DNA of 64,000 nt from positions 11,709,454-11,773,453 of the forward strand of contig OZ024938.1 of NCBI GenBank assembly GCA_964017235.1, read 5' to 3'. How positions within the stretch are numbered: the first letter of the stretch is position 1; each line of letters opens with the position of its first letter. This DNA is from Sabellastarte sp. h YS-2021 (Eukaryota > Annelida > Polychaeta > Sabellida > Sabellidae). This document shows, piece by piece, positions 58,430 through 64,000 of this stretch. The notes under the pieces were generated by a model that ran no database searches, was not told where the DNA came from, and was given only the letters and a program-made list of their open reading frames with translations. A program made the translations under genes and the position numbers.

Positions 58430-58985
58430 GAATGCATAAACAAACCTGGAAATGCTGTAATCACCATGAAAATGAATATTTTCTGACAACCGATCGGTTG
58501 ACCTCCATTTTGGATGTGACGTCATAGTCACGTGACCTGGTGAATGATTCGTAAAAAGCTCAATAAATAGGGTCAATATACATGGTGAAAGGAAGAATTT
58601 CGTAAAAAGAATGAAGGAAACCATAAATGGGGAATTATAATGCCTGTAGAAGTGCATAAATGAATTAATTCACCACGGAAATGAATATTTCCAAAGGAAA
58701 TCCAACATGCTGACACCACGTGACCCGATGAACGATAATACCAAAATGGTATTTACGTGAAAAACAATGCACAGTCAAGGTGACAATACGGTCAAAATAC
58801 GTGGAAAAACGAAGAATTTCGTTGAAAGAATGAAGGAAAACCGTAAATTAAAATTGTAATGCCTGTAGAAGTGCATAAAACGAAATAATTTACTGAGGAA
58901 ATGAATATATCCAAAGGAAATCTGACATTCTAACACCACGTGACCAGATGAGCGATAATACGAAAAGATGCAAAATATGTAATAT
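58430..58985. repeat. three diverged tandem copies of about 190-220 bp
   Basis: The words ATGCCTGTAGAAGTGCATAAA, GGAAATGAATAT-TCCAAAGG and CCACGTGACC-GATGA recur; CACGTGAC lies at about 58530, 58717 and 58937. The second and third copies are the most alike. They sit between two DIRS-like relics and may be part of a terminal repeat of one of them. Confidence 0.85.
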
Positions 58986-59089
58986 TGCACAAAATAGAAA
59001 GTAAATTCACCAGAAATCGAGAGAAATGGTAAATAAAATGGAGGAAAAGTGAATAAAACAGCAAAGAAGTACTCACAGAGCTTCAAAAA

Positions 59090-59340
59090 TGTGTAAATGC
59101 AGGTCTTTTGAGAGGTAGCAAAACGCCTGTTGCTTGTTCAACCGCCACAAAAAGAATGAACTATTTCTGTATTACTGCGCATGGCAGAGTGAATTAGGTC
59201 ACCAGGGGTCAAAGGTAGCAAGTATATAGGTTTAAAGAGGGTCTCCCCTCATATATTTAAATTCTATGTACGGTGTATGTGGCGGTCACCGAACGCCAAG
59301 CCACGCTTACCCATATGGTAGAGTATTCATATGGTAGAGT
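59090..59340. other. spacer between repeat array and DIRS fragment
   Basis: No coding frame is seen. CATATGGTAGAGTAT is repeated near 59310-59360 at the truncated edge of the DIRS element. Confidence 0.4.
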
Positions 59341-59483
59341 ATATGGCAGAGTATATTTACATTTTTATGAAATAAAAGCTTCAGTTCAGAGGTAATGTCA
59401 TCAACAGTTGGGAAGGTCAGTTCAAAAGCACTGTTCAAATATGACGCCTTGTCGATACCTGCATTCACTGAAGCCCCATGGGG

Positions 59484-60323
59484 TCAGCTAAGGTCCACAA
59501 TGACACGACGCCTGTCAGAATTGGGCTTACTGCGAGTCATAAAGGGAGAACAATGACCCCCTTTGATGGGATGTGTTTCAAAAGGGCCTAACAGGGCACC
59601 ATAAGACAATTCTTCCTGCAAATATGCTTCTATATCCTTTGGGAAATCTGTTGCAGAGCTATGATTGCCAGTGTATTTGCCAAGATCACAGGAACGGTTG
59701 AAATCTAAAGGAAAACCATATTTTAGTAGATCCAAGAGTTGCCTATCCCAGTAGCCCACTAGGGCCTCTTCCCACTGCTCAACATTGAGCTGGGACTGAA
59801 TTGGGATCCTAGCTTGTAAATAGTTGGGTTTACCTGTAGCTTTGACCAATTCATGGGCATGCAACAGTGACCCAGAGAAGACACTATTGGGAATATTTGC
59901 TGTGAGCATTACTTGCTCTTCTAATGGAACAAAACCAAATGTGAAGTCAACTTGATCCCTCCAGAGGTCAAAGATAGGGGTTCGAATCTCACCCCAAGCC
60001 TTTTTATTTTTGACATTTGCACAAATGATTTCAGAAGCAAATTTATCCTCAAACCCGCAGTAATTGACATCATATAATGGCTTAGTACCATGTGTTGTGC
60101 CATAAGTATCAATTGCAGTGTTCACACTGCTTCGAACCCTGTCCTGAGTATTGGGTGAGCCTTCCTGGTCACGTATGTATGTATCAGACAAAGTATCCAT
60201 TGTTGTGGATGTATTTGTTAGCGAATCAAAAGTATTAGCACGCACTTGACGGTTGACGCCACGGACGACGCTACCTGAATCACCAGCATTCTCCCTGACA
60301 GGTTTAGTGGCATCACACCCCAT
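59484..60323 (-). pseudogene. DIRS polyprotein piece up to reverse transcriptase
   Basis: This frame of 279 codons has the DIRS pre-polymerase segment (FGFVPLEEQVMLTANIPN, QLNVEQWEEALVGYW). The polymerase entry region follows (NHSSATDFPKDIEAYLQEEL, YGALLGPFETHPIKG, SPFMTRSKPNSDRRRVIVDLS). The next codon is TGA at 59483-59481, where the family has TGG (Trp of the D-L-S-W-P motif), and the frame goes on with PHGASVNAGI. One point mutation thus ends the protein inside the polymerase. Confidence 0.85.
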
Positions 60324-60399
60324 ACTTTTACTGCTACATTCTCCTTTAACTTCTGAACATGTGTTTGATACATTAACAGCATGACTGTCATTTGCATGG

Positions 60400-61030
60400 T
60401 TGTCACCACTAGACGTACCAGCCCAAAAAATTCTACTTGGGATTAGTTACTCTTGGTTTTCTACGTGCAAAGGCAGCCTTTACCATAGCTACCTCCATTG
60501 GCGACACATTCATTAGTAAGTGACTCAGTTTTTACATCAAGAGAGTGAACACGTGCACATACTTCTTCATCTAACATATTTTTATTTTTCCAGCTGCTCC
60601 ACCCTAGTGGTGTGCAGCTGGTGTGTCGTTTTTTGTTTGATTGTTTTTAATTTGGCAATTTTTTTCAGAGTGAGCAAGTTGCTTGCCTTGTGACAAACAG
60701 AAGGCACAAATGTGTCTATGCAATCGCCCATTCGATTCATGATCTTTGCCAAAAGCACAAGAGTTGGATTGGAAATTTTTGCAGAACCATGGTTTTCGAG
60801 CTTCGGATCTACCCCAATTTTGCCTACCCCCAGAGATGTGTTTTTGGGCATGAGCCCTAGGAAACCTATCAATTCGCTGTTGGTCTTCTCATGTAACAGT
60901 ACCACGCTCCATCTCGCAGAGCAAGACAGCATGGGCTGCCTTGGCTCCCTGCCACGAGAAATCTGTGGCGTCCTCCATCAGGTCGCCCAGATATGCTACC
61001 ATGGATTTTTTACTTTTTGTTTCACAACAA
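60400..61030 (-). pseudogene. DIRS gag region, frameshifted
   Basis: The minus frame 60932-60582 (SCSARWSVVLLHEKTNSELI) is a coding remnant between the gag start and the polymerase piece. It is joined to neither in frame. The part 60400-60580 is broken by stops. Confidence 0.5.
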
Positions 61031-61032
61031 GA

Positions 61033-61683
61033 TCAACTCCCCCCACCTCTCTTTGACTTTAACATGTTACATTCTTTAGCTGGTGATTGTGAACACTGAT
61101 TCAAGTGTCTGATACGTTTGTCCACCTGTTTCTGTAATTGATTTGATCTCAACAACTCTAGACTTGGAGTGTCACTTTCATCAGATGATGAATCACTTGA
61201 CACAATGTGTTTTTTGACACCTTTTTTACTAGGTTTTACACTCTCTTCAAAGGACGAATCAGTTTGTACTTTTCGCTTTTTTAACAATTTTTTACTAATT
61301 TTTACACTTTCATCAGGGGACGAATCAACTTGTGACTTCTGTTTTTTAGTCAACTTTTTACTTGGCTTTACGCTTTCTAAAAAACTATCAGTACTTAACT
61401 CTCGTGTGGGAGTTGAGTGTGATGTTGATGCTGCCATCCTGTCTTCAACCATCTCCAGCCGCTCTGTGACTCTCTGCAACTGCTCCAGAATTCTTTCCTG
61501 CAACAGCTGTCCGTCAGTGGACTTGTCTGACTTCATCTGCGACACCGTCGCACCACTGGGTCCGGCAGCATCTCGTGAAAGTTCATTCTCAGTCACTGTC
61601 ACTTGCACAAATTTACATTTCTTTCCTGTAGGTGGAGGATGTCTCTGCTGACACGATTTACACTTTTGCTTGTTATCAGGCAT
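61033..61683 (-). CDS. DIRS gag-like ORF, N-terminal part
   Basis: This frame of 216 codons starts MPDNKQKCKSCQQRHPPPTG. The CxxC-xxxH-xPTGKxC signature is typical of the N-terminus of DIRS gag proteins in animals. A coiled-coil-like part follows (LLQERILEQLQRVTERLEMV), then about four tandem copies of a 25-residue motif of type ESVKPSKK-KK-K--DSS-D. The frame ends at a stop where related gag proteins continue, so it is truncated. Confidence 0.7.
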   Translation of the reverse strand: MPDNKQKCKSCQQRHPPPTGKKCKFVQVTVTENELSRDAAGPSGATVSQMKSDKSTDGQLLQERILEQLQRVTERLEMVEDRMAASTSHSTPTRELSTDSFLESVKPSKKLTKKQKSQVDSSPDESVKISKKLLKKRKVQTDSSFEESVKPSKKGVKKHIVSSDSSSDESDTPSLELLRSNQLQKQVDKRIRHLNQCSQSPAKECNMLKSKRGGGS

Positions 61684-61699
61684 ATTATATGCTAATTAT

Positions 61700-62389
61700 T
61701 TTAGTCAATGTTCCTCATCTAGAAATAAAACACAATAGCCCCACAAGGGCTGAAATTCCATACTCAGGTACAGATTCAGGCTTCCAAAATTCGACCAAGT
61801 ATGACCAAATGGCTTGCGCCCAAGAAAATAAAGGGTAGACCGTCCCTTTGTGGTCCCAGATTAAAAGCCTGAAGCTGCCACGTAGACTACAGAATCTCAA
61901 TAAGATTCAGCGAATGTCCAGCCATTCATGTCGGTTTCAGTGTTCATTAAAATAGCACTTCCACATAAATTCAATGATGTGTATAAATAAAATAAACTTC
62001 TAAAAACAATGACTAAAATCCATAAAAAGAAAGCCGATAAAACACATGATTCAAAAGTTTCAAAGTTTTCCAAGTTAAGTCCTTGAAGTCAAGTTGTGAA
62101 GTGATTTGTATTCCCAGAAAATACCAGGACAAGCCCCAAATGGCTTTGGCTTGACCAATAGATTCTGTGCATTTTGAATGGTCACTGGGGCAACCTAGAA
62201 GGGGTGTTTGAACCCCAAGGTCAGTTATGTAAGGCTGATGCAAGATTTGTGTAATCACCAGGCTGGTTGCCTGACTCATGGCCAGGCTGGTTACCTGACT
62301 GGAAATTTAAGGTACCCAACCAATAAACTGCCTTGGGAGGAAGGACTGACACCTGGGTCGCCTAAACAACCCAAGCGACAGTGCAGAAT
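61700..62389. other. spacer with possible DIRS 5' region
   Basis: No gene is supported. The sequence just upstream of the gag start may belong to the DIRS terminal region. CAGGCTGGTT-CCTGACT is repeated at 62260 and 62284. Confidence 0.35.
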
Positions 62390-62492
62390 CTTGACCAACT
62401 AGTATGCACTGGTTCCTCCACCCATAAACTACCCATCGCAATATGACCTTGGCTGTTGAACGCGACGTAAAACAACAAATAAATCTAAATCT
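62390..62492 (+). mobile_element. 3' part of a tRNA-derived SINE
   Basis: It has ACTGGTTCCTCCACCCATAAACTACC, CAATATGACCTTGGCTGTTG and the tail ACGCGACGTAAAACAACAAATAAAT. The tRNA head is missing. Confidence 0.82.
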
Positions 62493-63070
62493 TTGCCTAC
62501 TGCCTAAACAGCCTTTCATTTCAGCAAAGGGTGTAGTTACCCTTGGCTTTTTGGCAAGGTGCCATTGTGGATCATTAAGTTCTGAGATTAGATGTATGAC
62601 CAAAGGAATGGCCACAAGTCCTCTATGGATTGTCATGTACATTTGATCTTCCTGCCTCAAATTAAAATACAAGCCATGGTATTCTTTACTTTTTCAGTGA
62701 ATGGCCACGGAAAACATGTCATAGGCTAGTTGCCAGTAAAGTTCAATTGAATCTGATTTTTAGGTTGCCTGAGATGATATTGACCGTATACAGTAGGAGA
62801 CTAGATACAAATCTAGTCAGATCTAGAATATCTATTATTATTGTTGGTCATTCCAGTGCTCTGCTATGTTTAAATACTTCCCTTTTCTCATTAAGATTCA
62901 ATATGCACAGCAGTTTACTTCCTTAATGGTGATAAAAAGCTTTAAAATATGCATCAACCTTAATGAAACACATATTTTCTGAAACTGTGCTCTTAAATTT
63001 GACTATATTATCTTTAAAACTTGTACTACACATACCATTTATGCTATAAAGATATAGAGAATACTTTTAC
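62493..63070. other. intron 5 remnant of the second oxidase copy
   Basis: No exon matching exons 6-12 was found. The right part is AT-rich intron next to exon 5. Confidence 0.4.
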
Positions 63071-63180
63071 CTGATAGCCTTATTGCGTATAATTTCCTGT
63101 ATTTCTCTTGAATTCCTTTTGAACCAGTCTGATATGACCAAGTAAAATTCTTTATCCATCATTGGCAGTGGATCGGTTCC
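63071..63180 (-). pseudogene. exon 5 of the second oxidase copy
   Basis: It has 110 nt, with acceptor GACAG and donor GTAAAAG. It encodes TDPLPMMDKEFYLVISDWF and IQEIIRNKAIR with an intact frame. It is very close to 34730-34839 of the complete gene. Confidence 0.88.
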
Positions 63181-63649
63181 CTGTCAAAACATGACATGAA
63201 ACATAAAATATTACATATCCAGGTGTATGAATATGTGTGTGAATTTTAGATGAAGAGATAAATGTCACATGGACTATCCTAATTTATTTGTTGATTCATT
63301 AAATTGTACAAAAAGAAGAAAGTTGCAAGTAATAATAACAGAAATCTACACGTTCACAAAATATCATTCTACGCTATGCATGTAACCTAACAAACATAGC
63401 TAAGTCATATTTTGTCATAATCAAAGGAACCTCGACCCAGAATTTACTTTTTTATATGTCTTAGAAAAGCTGTCTCTCAAAGATTCATTTTAATTGGAAG
63501 AACATGATTCTGAAAACGTCACCGAATTGCTAACAAGTCACAATAAAGAGTAATTGTTTAAATTAATAAGAAAGTATTTATTGTGAGAATAAGTTAAAAA
63601 AATAAAAATAAGCTTTAATCTTGGTAAAGAATAAACCCCAACTTCTTAC

Positions 63650-63773
63650 CCTCCCATTGTTTTCCTCTTCACGACTTCTCTCCATGATAATCAGTGGTCC
63701 ATAGGCTCCCATTGTTCTCTGTGTGCTGCTGTGAGTGTGGTACCAAAAGGTTCCTGGGTCATCTGCTAGAAAT
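63650..63773 (-). pseudogene. exon 4 of the second oxidase copy
   Basis: It has 124 nt, with acceptor TGTAG and donor GTAAG. It encodes FLADDPGTFWYHTHSSTQRT and MGAYGPLIIMERSREEENN with an intact frame. ADDPG replaces AQQAG of the complete gene and is nearer the family norm. Confidence 0.9.
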
Positions 63774-63874
63774 CTACACAAAATTTTACAAACCTATAAT
63801 AAAGTTGTATTGTTGAAAGCTGATCATTAAGTTCACATCTTCATGCATGCTAAAATAAATATTAGTGTCCTTAC

Positions 63875-64000
63875 AGGGGCTTCAGTGGTAACACACTTGC
63901 CTCCCACCTCTGAGGTCAGCGGTTCAATCTCAAATTTTATGTGGGAATGATGGTAGTTTCTTACTGATGGCGGGCAGTTTACAGTACAGAAACTTGACCA
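63875..64000 (+). mobile_element. tRNA-derived SINE, cut by the window edge
   Basis: A tRNA-like head (GGGGCTTCAGTGGTAACACAC, GGTCAGCGGTTCAATCTC) is followed by GATGGTAGTTTCTTACTGAT and GGCAGTTTACAGTACAGAAAC. It is the same family as 24768. Confidence 0.85.

Larger units (their letters stand above)
59340..61690 (-). mobile_element. DIRS retrotransposon fragment: gag-like ORF and start of reverse transcriptase
   Basis: The element reads on the minus strand from the gag-like ORF at 61683 to the polymerase start near 59360, where it is cut off. The downstream RNase H and recombinase parts are absent. Its missing 3' half is the kind of sequence found at 44470-45480, but that fragment lies 14 kb away and need not come from the same insertion. 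Confidence 0.85.
52504..63773 (-). pseudogene. second, tandem laccase-like oxidase copy, internally deleted
   Basis: Exon 4 (63773-63650, 124 nt), exon 5 (63180-63071, 110 nt), exon 13 (53449-53210) and exon 14 (52655-52504) match the complete gene in sequence, splice sites and phase, and flanking intron is also similar near exon 14. Exons 1-3 would lie beyond the right edge. Exons 6-12 should lie between 63071 and 53449, but that 9.6 kb holds only transposon sequence that I recognise. Exon 13 also lacks 2 bp just after the axial Met codon (CCAGACATCCC where the intact gene has CCAGAGACATCCC), which breaks the frame. I infer a decayed tandem duplicate. A mis-assembly or two separate partial genes are the alternatives. 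Confidence 0.8.

Noticed and set aside
61169..61651. 160-codon plus-strand frame
   Set aside because: It is the antisense shadow of the DIRS gag-like ORF, which carries the recognisable CxxC-PTG motif on the other strand.
59340..61690. The two DIRS fragments (here and 44470-45480) as one split insertion
   Set aside because: They are in the same orientation, but the 5' half lies downstream of the order needed only if 14 kb were inserted, and intervening sequence includes oxidase exons. Independent insertions are simpler.

Overview
The window comes from an animal genome. It is AT-rich, most of it is non-coding, its genes are split by GT-AG introns, and it is crowded with metazoan transposons (Gypsy with an env-like gene, DIRS, CR1/L2-like LINEs, PIF/Harbinger, tRNA- and 5S-derived SINEs, MITEs). 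The mixture, and repeats rich in AGGTCA half-sites, suggest a marine invertebrate, most likely a lophotrochozoan such as a mollusc. The species is an inference and cannot be proved from this sequence.

The main gene is a laccase-like multicopper oxidase on the minus strand, 43826 to 12536. I could follow it through 14 exons with matching splice phases from the initiator Met to the stop. It encodes 773 residues: signal peptide, three cupredoxin domains, all ten copper-binding His, the Cys of the blue-copper site and its axial Met, then a C-terminal transmembrane helix with a short basic tail. A second, tandem copy lies upstream (52504 to beyond 63773). Its exons 4, 5, 13 and 14 are recognisable. 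Exons 6 to 12 are not found in the 9.6 kb where they should lie, which is filled with transposons, and exon 13 has a 2-bp deletion just after the axial Met codon. This copy is probably a pseudogene.

Layout from the left: a tRNA-Phe gene (499-571); a decayed Ty3/Gypsy element with gag-pol and env-like remnants (about 1036-8370, minus strand); a quiet AT-rich stretch with a 149-bp duplication and a SINE; then the oxidase gene (12536-43826). Its introns carry a LINE 3' fragment interrupted by an almost intact 5-kb PIF/Harbinger transposon (17756-22816), a SINE with a perfect target duplication, a 389-bp MITE built of short repeats, and several 5S rRNA-derived SINE copies. Upstream of the gene lie a DIRS fragment (RNase H and tyrosine recombinase, 44470-45480) and a minus-strand LINE (46090-50560) that has itself taken in a MITE, a second LINE fragment and a SINE. 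Next come a roughly 140-bp tandem satellite (50700-51660), the 3' exons of the second oxidase, a MITE with a SINE in its edge, a purine-biased DIRS-like relic (54400-58320), a further DIRS gag/RT fragment (59340-61690), and two 5'-side exons of the second oxidase at the right edge.

Apart from the oxidase locus and the tRNA, every protein-like signal I recognise belongs to a mobile element. Only the Harbinger transposase and its partner protein are close to intact.
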